The notes: generated from the sequence alone by a model not told the origin. A stretch of DNA of 64,000 nt from Sipunculus nudus (GCA_026874595.1 CM049306.1:45818019-45882018), one strand, 5' to 3'; counted from the stretch's first letter, positions 1 to 11,889 are shown. Program-made: numbers and translations.

Positions 1-126
1 AGTTATTGTTATCAAAAAGACATGTATGTGTTATCATTGTCCCATATGTATACATATATTGCCTTCAGTCTGCACCAGTTTCATCAGTGGATTTAAAAAA
101 TAAATCAACTTAATTTTTTTTTTCAG

Positions 127-225
127 ATGATTGGGAGGATAGAGTTTGTTCACAACAAGAATTTCATACACAGAGATATCAAGCCTGATAATTTTCTCAT
201 GGGAATCGGTCGCCATTGCAACAAG
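127..225 (+). CDS. CSNK1A1: CSNK1A1 exon: catalytic loop
   Basis: Follows a T-rich tract and AG, ends AAG|GTAATG, 99 nt in phase 0. It encodes 33 residues with the HRD catalytic loop ([14 protein letters not shown]) and ends in RHCNK. The first codon is an internal methionine of the kinase, not a start, because the family continues N-terminally from here. Confidence 0.95.
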
Positions 226-3200
226 GTAATGAATATTCTCGCCTACCTCTTACTCCTCCTCATGTCAGTTGTTGACCTTTGACCTCCCTAGGTGATAACG
301 ATGGTTAGTAATGAGGACATGTATGCACCATAGGGGGAAAGCCAGTCATTGGTTGCAAGACCTGGTGTTAATGTCAACAGAGCCATTGATGTCATCCGCA
401 TCAGCACTGCAATTAACAAGTGTTATGACAACCTTCAGTGAGAACTAATGTATTGTGTATATTGACATAATGCTTCATTAGAGACTCGGTAATACATCGT
501 AAATATTTACTGGGACTCGCAGTTACCCCTGGTTATGTAAGGCCCTTGATGGCAGATCTGTAAATATTTTTGTTTTAGATAAATAGATGTTTATCACCAT
601 TTAGCAAGTGGCAAGATTAATATGGATGATTGAGTTATAACCATGCACCAGTTACAACCATGCAAGGACAGTATATTGGATTAGAATTCACACCTTTTGA
701 ATTTGTTATTGTTTAATTCTGGTTGGGAGGGGTCAAGAACACCAATTAGAAATAAACTCAGTGCACTTTGTCAGTTTTTACCACTCAATTTTATTATTGT
801 GTAAATTTTTTATTAAATTGTCTTGCTCGAAACAGCCTACATGTTATAAATAACTACAATGTTGGAAATGGTCTTTTTCTTAAATCAATATTGTTTTTCT
901 GTTGCACAGAATTTTTTTATTATGAAACGTTCTTCTATATACATTATAGTGCAATGCATAAGCGTGATACATAATATGAAATTTTTGTTTACGTTCAGGT
1001 ATTTTTGATCGATTTTGGCTTGGCCAAGAAGTACCGTGATAACAGAACAAGGCAACACATCCCCTACAGGGAAGACAAGAATTTAACAGGAACAGCACGA
1101 TACGCCAGCATCAACGCTCACTTGGGGATTGAGCAGAGTCGTCGAGACGACATGGAGTCCCTAGGATACGTGCTCATGTACTTTAATAGAGGCAGCTTGC
1201 CCTGGCAGGGTCTCAAGGTAGGGGGCGCCACTTTAAGGCCTGTGACTGGGAATAAATTTTATAGGCATCAAGGAGCATCTCATGTATAATCTTAAGTTAC
1301 TTCATTTTTCCCCTGTCTATATTACAAAACATGCCATGAATTTGAACAACTTTATTTTTACTGAATGGATAGATTATAATTTTTAGTTATTTTTAATACA
1401 AATTTAAATAAGGGTCATACCTTTTCTCTTGTGTATTAAGAAAACAGGAGCAGAGACGAATGCCATATATTAAATCAGCCAATCTGTTCATATTGTTGAT
1501 GGCATATCTCTGTTGTAGGCTGCTACAAAGAAGCAAAAGTATGAAAAAATTAGTGAAAAGAAGATGTCTACCCCCGTGGAAGTGCTATGCAAGGTGGGCA
1601 TCTCATGCATGTGTTATTTAAACCTCCAGGCAGGTGACTTATGTGCTGGTTTGCTTTGTTTTTATTTTTCTAGGCAGCCACAAAGAAGCAAAAATATGAT
1701 AAAATTAGTGAAAAGAAGATGTCAACACCTGTGGAAGTTCTGTGCAAGGTGACTGCTTATTGGTGACTTGTTACTGTTGTGGCGTGCAGATGTCTTGTAT
1801 CATAAAAGCCCTCTCCTTTTCTCTCATCAATGTATGAAAAATAAAATATTTTTAAAAAATCAGATCACCTTCCCAAAAATGCACAAATTGTATCATTTGA
1901 TTCAAAATCTGGTGATTAATAAACTATCATTTAAGAAAGTTAATTCCAGTGATTATTCGTCAGTTATTATTTTATGGAATGAAATTATGCAATTTGTCTG
2001 ACTCTGTGATCAGGGATTATAAAAAAATCTCTGTTGTGTTCTCAACCTTTCAATAAAATATGAAAACATTAATAAGGTTGAACCTTTAAATGCAACTACT
2101 ACTGATTTAGACCAAATGAAAGATGATCAGAACGTCAAAGCAGAAAGAATTTATTATAAGCAGAGGATCATGTTTTATGTAAATATACATTTCTTTCAAC
2201 TATTGAAACTCTGACCCACAAAATTGATAAAATGGCAAATCTTACAAATTATTTTCCCATAAGTCTCTTAATTTAAATTTCCTTTCCTAATCATTAACCT
2301 CTCATACTTGTAGTGACCATTTTAAAGCCTATATCAGTTCCATGAACTAACATTAACCAGCCACAGTTGTCCAATCACAGAACTAATCTAAACAAGCTTT
2401 TGAGGTGTAGTAATAACTAATGTAGAAAAAGGACAGTAGTTAATATATTTAACACATTATCCTAGACATTTCTAATAATGGCTTGCCCAGCTTGACAGCA
2501 CTATATCTGATGCTACTTTTAAACTTTGTTTTCAAGACTATAGTTGCAACAAGGCCCCATTTTTGCAAATTGCTGAACATTTGCACATGCTTATCTTGAC
2601 CAACCTTTAACATTTTTGACACTGATATGGTTAAAGCTTTGATATAATATCATTAAGTTTCTATAAAGATCATTTTCTTTAGTATAAAGAGACAGTTCAT
2701 TGTTCTTTGACCACCATAATGTAATATTAAGAATTATTTTATTTTCATTTCAATTTAAATATTTTATAATTTATACCAGTTTGTTTAAACTTTTCTACTC
2801 TTTGAGTGGTTTATAAAGATCAGTCCGCTGGTTGGAGTGTATAAATTTCCATATGTACATTATATAACTGAGGCTCATCATGTTAATTCCCTCTAATAAA
2901 AACAGATATTAAACTTTATTAACTGCAGTCCATGCAGAGTTGATACAGGTGGTCTACAGAAAATAATTTAAGTTAACTTATGTTATTAGTGTGTTTTACT
3001 AATGTTTTGGTAACTTAATATATGAGCAAGTGCCTCGGTCAGATCTCATAGCTATTTCTGTAAAATACAAAACCTCTCGCTGGAAAATCCCAATGGTGTT
3101 GGCTTATGTAAAACTGGAGTTTTAATTGAAAGTACACTGAAGCAAGAAGAACTGGATGGAAATTTTGCCTTCAGACTTTACACCTTGAAGTCGGCAGATG

Positions 3201-6200
3201 TCATTGAGCTGAAACAGGATCCAGAATCAGGGAATATTCAATCTGCATGCATGTCATTATTGTACATATTGATTCATAGTATAACCTCCTTCTCATCCCA
3301 GTGTCAGGACTGTGTGAAATAATGGTGGTAGTTGAGATTGGCGGAAAATCAAGAGTAACAATTAAGGAAAATCTAGGAGAAATTTTGTCAGTACACTTTT
3401 ATATGCCATTGCACATAATGGTCTCGCCATACTGATGCCTTGCATAATATCAAAATTTGAAATTTAAACGAGACAGAAAACCACATATTTGATTGCATTT
3501 AGTGTGTCAAATAAGATGAACAGTACAATCAATTTCACCTTTTTTGGTGGTAGAGGACCTTGATGAATAAATGATTGGCAGATGAGAGAGGTTATACTGT
3601 ATTTAATTTTCTGCCTAGTTGTGTGTATCAGTGTATCCCAGATGGAGTCATGTGATGTGTATATACTTTAATAACACATGATTTGTCTTGTTATCTATGC
3701 TTGCTGCTCACTCATGTTAATATTTTATACTTTTGATGTGACTAAGTAATATTATTAAAAACAATTCTGTAAATACAAAAACAGAGTGGCATTAGTCTGA
3801 TGTTTCTGAATGTTTTTACATATATTTTGAGTTGTCTTTAAATTACTAAAGTCATAAAAGGAAAAGTTTAAGATGTTTTAATTTTGTATTGCTTTTCGTA
3901 CTACTTTTACTTTTCGTGTTGTATTATCATACTTTTCTTCATCAGATATTTAACTATTCTTTATAGAATAGAGATTAGAAATTGAGAGAATTATAACATT
4001 AATATTATAAGTTTTTATTAATATTTTATGAAGCTACTGGTACTCTTAGAATATCATGTTTCCTGGTATTTGCTGTGGTACACTATGCTCAGGCTTTATA
4101 TCATACAGCAGCTTTTTTAAGTGCTATGCATAAAATTTCTTTGTGTGTGGGTTATCTCCTGCGTGTTTTAAGTGCTTGGTTAACATGTATTTACATCTGC
4201 AGCATCCCATTTCAATTTCAGACGCTAGCGGGACATGGCAAAAGGACATGCTTCCTTTAATTCATATCCTGGTGTTAACCTGGCCTGGTAACAACTGCAC
4301 CTGCAGGTCCTGGATGTGTAATAATACCCATTGTTGGGTCAAATTCAAATTCTTTTCCCATCCTCCCTTTCAGGTTTGCGATTTCCCATTGGTGCATCTA
4401 TAAAACCTGTAGCATCTGTCAATTTAACTAGTCTATAAAAACATTTCATAGATTAAGTTGAAATGGGGTTATTGGCCAAAGAGATCTGGAGGGATCATAA
4501 ATGCATTTTTCAAAATATTGAAGAACTAAGATTGATTTGTATTCTTAGAAATCTTTTTCATACCTGTATTCTCTTATCAATATAAGTTTCCCAGGCAATT
4601 GGTTATATATGTAGAACATAATATGATATATATTCTGATTAGGTGATAGTCCTGTGTAACTAATCAAAAAATAACAAAATAGATATTGGCTTATGATGCC
4701 TAATTACAAGATGAACCATCTAAAATGTGAAAAATCTTAATAAATAAGAATCTTTTGGATTGTTTTCATTTCTGAGTAGACATTATAAAAGTTCCGAGCC
4801 TAAATTTGAAAAGAAATTGAGATAATTATTGGCAAATTTCAGAGAGCATCCAGTGTGTCAAAAGACCTGCTTACCTGCAGATCTGGTCACAGGCCGACGG
4901 TTAAACTTGTTTTTTATGGAGTTAATTACCTTGTAAGTGGTTGTATATTGCAGGGGTTCCCGGCGGAGTTTGCCATGTATTTGAACTACTGCCGTGGGCT
5001 GCGTTTTGATGAGGCCCCAGATTACATGTACCTGCGCCAGCTCTTCCGCATCCTGTTTCGTACATTGAACCACCAGTATGATTACACCTTCGACTGGACC
5101 ATGCTTAAACAGAAGGCTGCACAAGCAGCAGCTACAGGCAGCTCACAAGCTCTGCCAACACAAGGTACTGTCTCTCGTACTTCTAACATCGAGTGTGTGT
5201 AAAATGATCATTTCAGTCCCAGCACTGTTTAGGTACAGTAAATAACCTTTATGTAGTCCTTCATTATAATACTATAAACGTGTGTTTTACTTAACCACCC
5301 GCGTGTGTAGAGTAAAATAGTTTTGTCCCCACTCTGTTCTAATACCTTATGTGATCACTTCAAAGGGGCTGATTCAGATATATGACGTGTATTTAAGATA
5401 GATAATCTTTTCAACTAGGAGTTTGGGCATGGTTGCTGAAGAAATTCATCAGTTGATTGAACATTGCAACATTTGTATCTTGAATATACATTCATGAATT
5501 TGTTGGATAAAATTGAAAGAAAATTTCTTTCATACTTCTAAATGAATACTTGTACATGGATGTATTTAGCCAATATTAGCTTGGTTCTACTTTAAACAAT
5601 TGCACTGCTTAAATATATTTATTTATTTATTTATTCTTAAGGTACCTTAAAAGTATGATTACATTTTTATTTGTGTTCACTCAGAATCTAGAAACTTTAG
5701 AGAAACATATATTGATCAGTACCTTCTGCATTTGTTGGAAACATTCAAACATGAAGAAGTTTGACTCCCTCCGTGTGCAAGTCAGGAAGTTTCTGAGGGT
5801 GTCATAATCACTGTATGGAAATATGAAAACGATGTAGAGTTTGCTGTTTACCTGGTGAAATTTAAATTATTTCATTTCAAAAACAGAATCATATTTTGAC
5901 AAATATATATATATATTTATACATATTTTGAAGTTATATATATTTATACATATATGAAAACAACAGCAGTCCTGATTTCCTATTGAAATCTGCCATAAAA
6001 AATTAAAGTTCTGAAATACAAACAAAACAAAATCTATCAAACAATATGCTGTTTTCCTCAAGTGACTTGGTGTAGTTGAGGAGACCTGTTATTATTCTTT
6101 TGCAAAGCCCATTTACTTCTCTCATGAATCCATTGAATTGTCTTATGAAAGAAAGTTGGCTACTTGGTCACTTGCACATAATTGAGTCAAAAGAATGAGC

Positions 6201-9200
6201 TGGGGCACAATCAAATCCATGGCATCAAATTATAGAGGCTTATGATTTACTCTGGTGAATGTGTCCAGTTGTGAATGATAAAGAATGCTTCATTTCAGAT
6301 GCCAAGAGGAAGTCTGTGTGCTAATCCTTAATTTCAGTTGATGGCAGGCTCATCATATGTTCAGGGGTCCCTGTTGGTTAGATTATGTAGCTTCATAAGT
6401 AGAAATGAAAAAGATGGACCCCATCTTCAGTGGATACGTTCATGTTTTGTAGGGCAACTGGCACGGAACACAAAAAAATCGTGAGATTGGCAGGTCTGCA
6501 GGGGACAGTAATGGAACATCAGGTGATACCTTAGTTTCAGTTACTCCTACTGGATAGGATTTTGATTATCTTTTATTTAAAATATTTAAATTATTATTAT
6601 TTTTATGTTGCAAACTTTGGCCTGGCCTTTTGTGACTTTTATATTTCCATGTAAATATGTGCTTTCTACTCTTGTTTCATCACCAAAAGTTTTTGCACAT
6701 AGTTCTTTAATTGTATCCCCCAGACAAAGTCGGGGGGATACTACATTTTCATAGCGGTCCCGCAGCCACCGCATATAAATCTTGTTGGCGCGATAACTCA
6801 AAAAATATTTCACGGATCTTTACCAAACTTGGTATATGTATAGATATGGGTGAGAGGACGAGGCCTATTCAAAATAAAGTCATGACCTTGACTAGGAGAG
6901 TGTCCTTGACCTTGAATAGGTCCAATTTTGGGGAAATCACACAAATTCTTAAATATCTCAAGAAATCTTGCATGGATTGATCCCAAAATCAAGCTGATGG
7001 AAGATCATGGATAGGGTTGTCATGTTCCAGAAACTGGTGGCGCCATCTATTGTTCTTTACTTGTTTTTGTGCCGTTTAATTCCCCCAAAATTGCTACTTG
7101 ACAGTACTGTGAGCATTATAAGTCAAAAACTAATAGACAGATATATTTTATATTATGCATATACATAGATATGGGTTATGGGATGATGTTTATTAAAATT
7201 GGGGTCATGACCTTTCCTATGAGAGTGGCCTTGACCTTGAAAACTGCCATATAAGGTGAAATTCACACAAAATCATTAATATCTCAATAAGGGATGCATG
7301 GATTGGTCCATTAACCAACTTGACCGAAGATCTAGGATAGTAATGTCATGTACTGGAAACAGGTGGCACCACCTGTTATTCTTTTACTTGTTTTCGTGCC
7401 GTTTAATACCCCCATCATTGCCACTTAACAGTACTGTGAGCATTATAAGTTAAAAGCTAATGGACAGATTTCTTTCATATTATGCATATACATAGACATG
7501 GGTTATGGGATGATGTATATATAAATTGGGGTCATGACCTTTCCTATTAGACTGGCCTTGACCTTGAATATTGCCATATATGGTGAAAATTACACAAAAT
7601 CATTAATATATCTCAATAAGGGATGCATGGATTGGTCCAAAAATCAAATTGATCGAAGATCTTGGAAAGTATTTTCATGTACCGGAAACAGATGGGGGCA
7701 CCTGTTATTCTTTTACTTGTTTTTGTGCCGTTTAATACCCCATCATTGCCACTTAACAGTACTGTGAGCATTATAAGTAAAAAACTAATGGACAGATTTC
7801 TTTCAAATTATGCATATACATAGATATGGGTTATGGGATGATGTTTATTTAAATTGGGGTCATGACCTTTCCTATGAGAGTGGCCTTGACCTTGAATATT
7901 GCCATATATGGTGAAAATCACACAAAATTGTTAATATCTCAATAAAGGATGCACTAATTGGTCCAAAAATTAACTTTACCAAATATCTTGGATAGTGTTG
8001 TCATGTACCAGAAACTGATTGGGCCACCTATTATTCTTTTACTTGTTTTCGTGCCGTTTAATACCCCATCATTGCCACTTAACAGTACTGTGAGCATTAT
8101 AAGTCAAAAGCTAATGGACCGTTTTCTTTCATATTATGAAATTGGGGTCATGACCTTTTCTATGAGAGTGATCTTTTCTATGAGTGTGGTCTGATATTAA
8201 TTGTTGCTGAAGATGGGGGGCCTATTCTTAAAGGGGGGGGGGTTAATTGTCTGGGGATTCTATGGCACCTGCGGTGCCAAGAAATATCTAGTTTTCTTTT
8301 ATGGTATATTATTCAAATAGTTTATACTTGATATAGACTAGTTCCCTGCTATTTTATGGGCTCTGTGAAGTTGTATATATGACCCAGAAACAAACTTATC
8401 CAACATATGTTTTGAATTTAAATTAAAGTCATCTGATTGCCCATAAACAAGTCATGTTTGAGCTGGGAGCCAGTCTACTTATATGGTTCAGTAGAAACAT
8501 TGTCTTTCCTGTGATATCTTGAGCTCAAGGGGACTTATATGAAACAGGGTATAGTCCTCAGACACACATGGCATTGTTTCATTGGATGGCTGCCGTTTAA
8601 CATAACAGTTAAAAAAATTCAGTTTTCATTTAATAAGGTTATTTGATAATCTTATGTTTTGATGATCAGTTTATCCCATTGTATTCTTAGTCTTCTGTGA
8701 CACCTGACTATAATCCACATTCTAGAATAGTACAACTTTGTGGAAATTAATTATTGTACCTATTACCTGGTATGTTTGAATTGATCATTACAATGCACAA
8801 ATAACTTCCTTTATAACATTACTTGTGTACTAACTTTCCTGAGTGTGTAATTATACGTTATTAACTATGAATGGCATAGATTGAAAATTATGATTTCAGA
8901 AACAGACTTGCTCAATCATGAACATAAGTGTATTCAGACATCAGCTTATATTTATTGAAAAAAAATTTTTTTCTTAAATAACTGTTGTTAGATTTGATGA
9001 TCAAATAAATATCTTCATAAATTCTACCTCATAAATTCTACCTCAGAGATGCAGCTATTTTCAAATCCAATAAAAATCATCTCAGCTGAAATAAGCATTC
9101 ACTGCTGTCCCCTTGTGGGAATCTGAAGAACCCATTTTGTATTACAACAGTTTGTTGATAGACTTGTCCAGGGGGTTTCAGATCTGATTTGATGTTGCCT

Positions 9201-9710
9201 TAATCAAGACAACATTTGTGACTGAGCTCAGGCTTCTAAAAATAAAAAAGGCAGGTTCTAGGTACCCAGTTATACCAAGTTCCAACATTCAGGCCCCTAA
9301 GCTCATCAGTAGCATTACTTTCCAAAGAAACTTTGAAAATGATATGGATATTTTAAGAAAAGGAAACCAGTAAGAGAGTAAATAAATTTTCTTACCTGGG
9401 TTTGCTTTTTCATTTGATATTTGGTAACTCAGTAGTTTCAGGTTAAGTGATTTTCTAGAGATGACAAAAATAAAATTTCAAAGGCATCCCCAGGCAAACA
9501 ACCTGATTAAGTTGTATGGGCCACTGTTTTGAATGATTGAATAAAAAATAAAATATTTAATAATATTTCAATTTTTCCATCATATCATATATTTCAGGCA
9601 TACCTTAATGATGTGTATTAATAAATATAATTATTATGAAAATTTGGTGTCTTTTTTAATAATAAATATTTTATTTATTATACATTTCTGTTGTTTTAGG
9701 GGGCAGTTGA
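127..9710 (+). CDS. CSNK1A1: casein kinase 1 alpha, 3' part of gene (partial)
   Basis: Serine/threonine kinase of the CK1 family; in animals CK1 alpha primes beta-catenin and Ci/GLI in Wnt and Hedgehog signalling. Exons read 127-225, 999-1217, then 1519-1593 or 1674-1748, then 4954-5164, all with GT-AG borders and matching phases (0,0,0,1). The visible protein runs from the catalytic loop ([10 protein letters not shown]) through the DFG motif ([12 protein letters not shown]), the [13 protein letters not shown] segment and SLPWQGLK to the end of the kinase C-lobe ([12 protein letters not shown]), nearly identical to vertebrate CK1 alpha. The N-lobe with the glycine loop and ATP-binding lysine must lie upstream of the window. 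The short C-terminal tail after LPTQ is not resolved: three candidate last exons exist (6299-6324, 9700-9710, 9707-9753). Odd point: the 75-nt exon is duplicated in tandem. Confidence 0.93.
226..998 (+). other. CSNK1A1 intron
   Basis: Intron of 773 nt between the catalytic-loop and DFG exons. I see no gene, RNA or recognisable repeat in it. Confidence 0.8.
999..1217 (+). CDS. CSNK1A1: CSNK1A1 exon: DFG to SLPWQGLK
   Basis: Acceptor TTCAG|GTATTT, donor CTCAAG|GTAGGG, 219 nt, phase 0 on both sides. It encodes 73 residues: the DFG magnesium loop, AKKYRDNRT, the CK1-specific activation segment with [12 protein letters not shown], and [16 protein letters not shown]. One residue differs from the vertebrate form at the start (V for L before FLID). 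Confidence 0.95.
1519..1593 (+). CDS. CSNK1A1: CSNK1A1 duplicated exon, copy 1
   Basis: Acceptor TTGTAG|GCTGCT, donor TGCAAG|GTGGGC, 75 nt, phase 0. Its 25 residues ([15 protein letters not shown] then [10 protein letters not shown]) match the vertebrate CK1 alpha sequence as I know it. It lies 80 nt before a second exon of the same length, phase and near-identical product. Confidence 0.93.
1674..1748 (+). CDS. CSNK1A1: CSNK1A1 duplicated exon, copy 2
   Basis: Acceptor TTTCTAG|GCAGCC preceded by a strong T tract, donor TGCAAG|GTGACT, 75 nt, phase 0. The product differs from copy 1 by one residue (KYDKI instead of KYEKI), although 9 of 75 nucleotides differ, 8 of them silent. Either copy joins in frame to the next exon at 4954. 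Including both would insert 25 residues in the C-lobe. Mutually exclusive use is inferred. Confidence 0.9.
1749..4953 (+). other. CSNK1A1 intron (3.2 kb)
   Basis: AT-rich intron. Apart from the coding-like stretch at 3023-3322, entered separately, I see no gene or clear repeat. Confidence 0.7.
3023..3322 (+). other. coding-like open stretch in intron, unidentified
   Basis: After a TGA near 3020 one frame stays open for about 99 codons to a TAA at 3320-3322, in AT-rich intronic DNA where stops are frequent. The translation looks protein-like ([16 protein letters not shown], then [16 protein letters not shown]), but it has no ATG near its beginning and I recognise no family. It could be a decayed retrocopy or transposon fragment, an unrecognised exon, or chance. 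Confidence 0.25.
4954..5164 (+). CDS. CSNK1A1: CSNK1A1 exon: end of kinase C-lobe
   Basis: Acceptor ATTGCAG|GGGTTC, donor ACACAAG|GTACTG, 211 nt, phase 0 in and 1 out. It encodes [16 protein letters not shown], the [15 protein letters not shown] helix and [15 protein letters not shown], then a short Ala/Gln/Ser tail ending LPTQ. The frame is also open upstream of 4954, but that part is intron because the kinase sequence joins exactly at the AG. Confidence 0.95.
5165..6698 (+). other. CSNK1A1 intron, left part
   Basis: AT-rich, with a short TTTA run near 5617 and a TATA-rich patch near 5900-5960. A possible short terminal exon follows TTTCAG at 6299 (8 codons then TAA at 6322-6324). Otherwise nothing is seen. 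Confidence 0.5.
6699..8291 (-). mobile_element. hairpin-ended non-autonomous element with 327-bp tandem core
   Basis: The core repeats about every 327 bp: the phrase around TATGCATATACATAG recurs near 7153, 7479 and 7807, and a truncated unit follows near 8132. One end has a hairpin GGCACC-TGC-GGTGCC (8264-8278), 9 nt before CTAG (8288-8291). The other end has a perfect 9-bp stem GTATCCCCC/GGGGGATAC (6713-6741). TTGTCTGGGGATT near the right end is inverted against AATCCCCCAGACAA-like sequence on the left. No protein is encoded. A terminal hairpin close to CTAG plus subterminal inverted repeats suggests a Helitron/Helentron-derived (HINE-like) element; a tandem-core MITE is the alternative. 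Borders are approximate. It lies in a CSNK1A1 intron. Confidence 0.6.
8292..9699 (+). other. CSNK1A1 intron, right part
   Basis: AT-rich. A 17-bp phrase (CATAAATTCTACCTCA) is repeated back to back near 9015-9050. No gene is seen. Confidence 0.5.
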
Positions 9711-9753
9711 TGACTATAGAAAGAAGTTCAAGAGCGCCATCTATATTGGATGA
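9700..9753 (+). CDS. CSNK1A1: candidate CSNK1A1 terminal coding exon (uncertain)
   Basis: A TTGTTTTAG acceptor ends at 9699 and a second AG at 9706. Joined to the phase-1 end at 5164, the first gives Gly-Gly-Ser and a TGA at 9708-9710. The second gives 16 residues ([15 protein letters not shown]) and a TGA at 9751-9753. The 8-codon exon at 6299-6324 is a third option. None clearly matches the tail I know from vertebrates, so the true end is open. Confidence 0.3.
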   Translation, partial: GAVDDYRKKFKSAIYIG

Positions 9754-10599
9754 TAGTTCTAGATGAACACTACACTAAGAGTTACAGGCAAAACAGCCAA
9801 TGATCTTCAAACACAAGGCAGATGGCTTTACCACAATGCTGGCTAAACAAGACCTGTGTATACTTTAACCGTGTATATATTGTAAAGTCATATACTTTAT
9901 ACCATGTATCAGTGTATCCCACAATTCATTTGTATATCCTTGATGAGATTGTCAGTGTAGACAGTGCTGACACCTATATTCAGGACAGAGATCCAGCCCA
10001 GGTATTTGTATTAAAGCTTGCTACTTTTTATTTGTCATACAGAGACAATTTGTATGTGTAGGAAGTGGTACCCTGTACAGGAATGTAAGCATTCGAAAAA
10101 CTCGCAAGGCTGTATGCCACCTATTGTGCTTAATTCTCCATCCGTTCTGAGCACTAACAACAGACTGTAATATTTACCTTGAAATTTGCTTTTTGTGTAT
10201 CATTTTGTCCTTTTTGGTATCAGCCACATCATCCAGTTCACTTCATCGTTTTGTTATCATCATGTGTGGAGTCAACATCATACAGCTACAGATTACTTTC
10301 GTTGATTATGTACAGCAGCCGCACCAGGACACTGGCTTTACTGTGTTCCGTAAACCACCTTGAGACAAATCACTCACAGGCTTGTTGTTTTTAAGTCGTG
10401 CCACCCATTTTATAGGAATCATTGCTGAAGTGTTAACTTGGTTCACACAACTGGACTTGTGGTTTGTCCAGTGTGAGAATTGACCATCTTCAGTAACAAG
10501 CGTGTCGGGTGCACCTGGAAACATAATAAATTAAAATTACCAAGATGGACAAATGGAAGGTTGCCGCCCAGGTACCCATTTGCCTCGTGACTCGGGTTC

Positions 10600-11080
10600 T
10601 CCTACCAGGCCTAGGAGATCAGCTACTCAGACCTGCCTGAGGACTGCCAGCTATTCATATCTTGCAGGACTCTATTTACTCAAGTTTAAATAAGTATGGT
10701 CATCTGCTGTGTTGATGTAAGCACTGGTCATTTGCTTTATTTTTGGCAAGGACCGTCAGCTGTTCAGACTGGCACATATTCCGTCAACTGCTCGGTCATA
10801 TTTCAGCACTGTCAGCTACTCAAACAGACGTTGATAGCTGCTCAGACCCAGGCAAGGACGAAGGCTGCTCAGCAATAGGCTAGGCCTGCAAACATCTTAG
10901 ACCCAGTTTATGGACTATTAGCTGGCTTGTGTATAGCTTTCCTGAGGTGGTCCGTGCTCAGACAGCCCTACCTAGACAAGGACTCAACAGCTATGCATTT
11001 AGGGTTACACTGGGCTGATCACACAAGCAGGGGAACATTGTAAAAGAGGAACAACTTTCAGCTGCTCACTGAGGAACTGG
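10600..11080 (+). repeat. degenerate minisatellite based on CAGCTGCTCAGAC
   Basis: Variants of CAGCTRCTCAGAC recur about eight times (for example CAGCTACTCAGAC, CAGCTGTTCAGAC, TAGCTGCTCAGAC) at intervals of about 30-60 bp. Copies are too diverged for a clean array. Confidence 0.5.
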
Positions 11081-11889
11081 CAGAAACTTCTTGCAGAACT
11101 AGCAGAAACTGTGGCTAGGCAGCCTGAACATTGTTTAAAGCTATTGAAAAATAAGATAAAATTATACCATTTTGTCATATTGCAGATCTGGATCTATTTA
11201 ATTTGTAGGGTAATGATAAATTAAAATTCACTTTATACTAGGTTCACCCGTGTAGTTCAGTGCTTTGGTGAAGGTGCTTTCTGCACTGGTCCAGGCTCAT
11301 CTTGGCTGAAATATTTAAAATGACACACTGGCAGACAACCATTTTCATCTCACACTCCATTCATTTCAAAGCAAGCTTCTTGAAAATCAAATTTGATGAA
11401 ATGTACTCTGTATCAATATAAGAATTTAAAAATCAATTTTTTTGACAACATTGATGCTATTAAGTTCCTCTGTATGCAAGGAGCCCTACTATATAATCAT
11501 GTGGTATTTAAGCAGAGGACACACCACGTGTTAAGATCCTCGGGTATATAATTTTTTTTTTTGTATATGCATACATACATGTATCAAGTTTAATCCGAAC
11601 TATTTATCATAACATGTATGTTAAATGTGGCTCAGATTAACTGCCGAGCCTGCACCAGTAACACAAATGTTTTTATGGTAATGGTATACTCACTTTGATA
11701 TTTTGGTTTCCACAAACTTATTTATACGGCCCGTTTTATGGATAAATTCATCTGTATCATTATCACTGTAAGCAGACATTTTGAGTTTCCTTTCATCAGC
11801 TGTCTATAGGTGGGAGGCGGCCCAGGATGTGATTTTATATATTGTTTGGTGTCGCTCTGTACTAGTGTTACTATTGTTAGATTGGATAT

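Noticed and set aside
4855-4953. Kinase frame open upstream of 4954
   Set aside because: CK1 alpha homology starts exactly after ATTGCAG; the preceding codons have no match to the family.
10179-10394. Plus-strand frame of 71 codons after the CK1 alpha gene
   Set aside because: No family resemblance, poor start context and hydrophobic low-information sequence; it probably lies in a 3' UTR.
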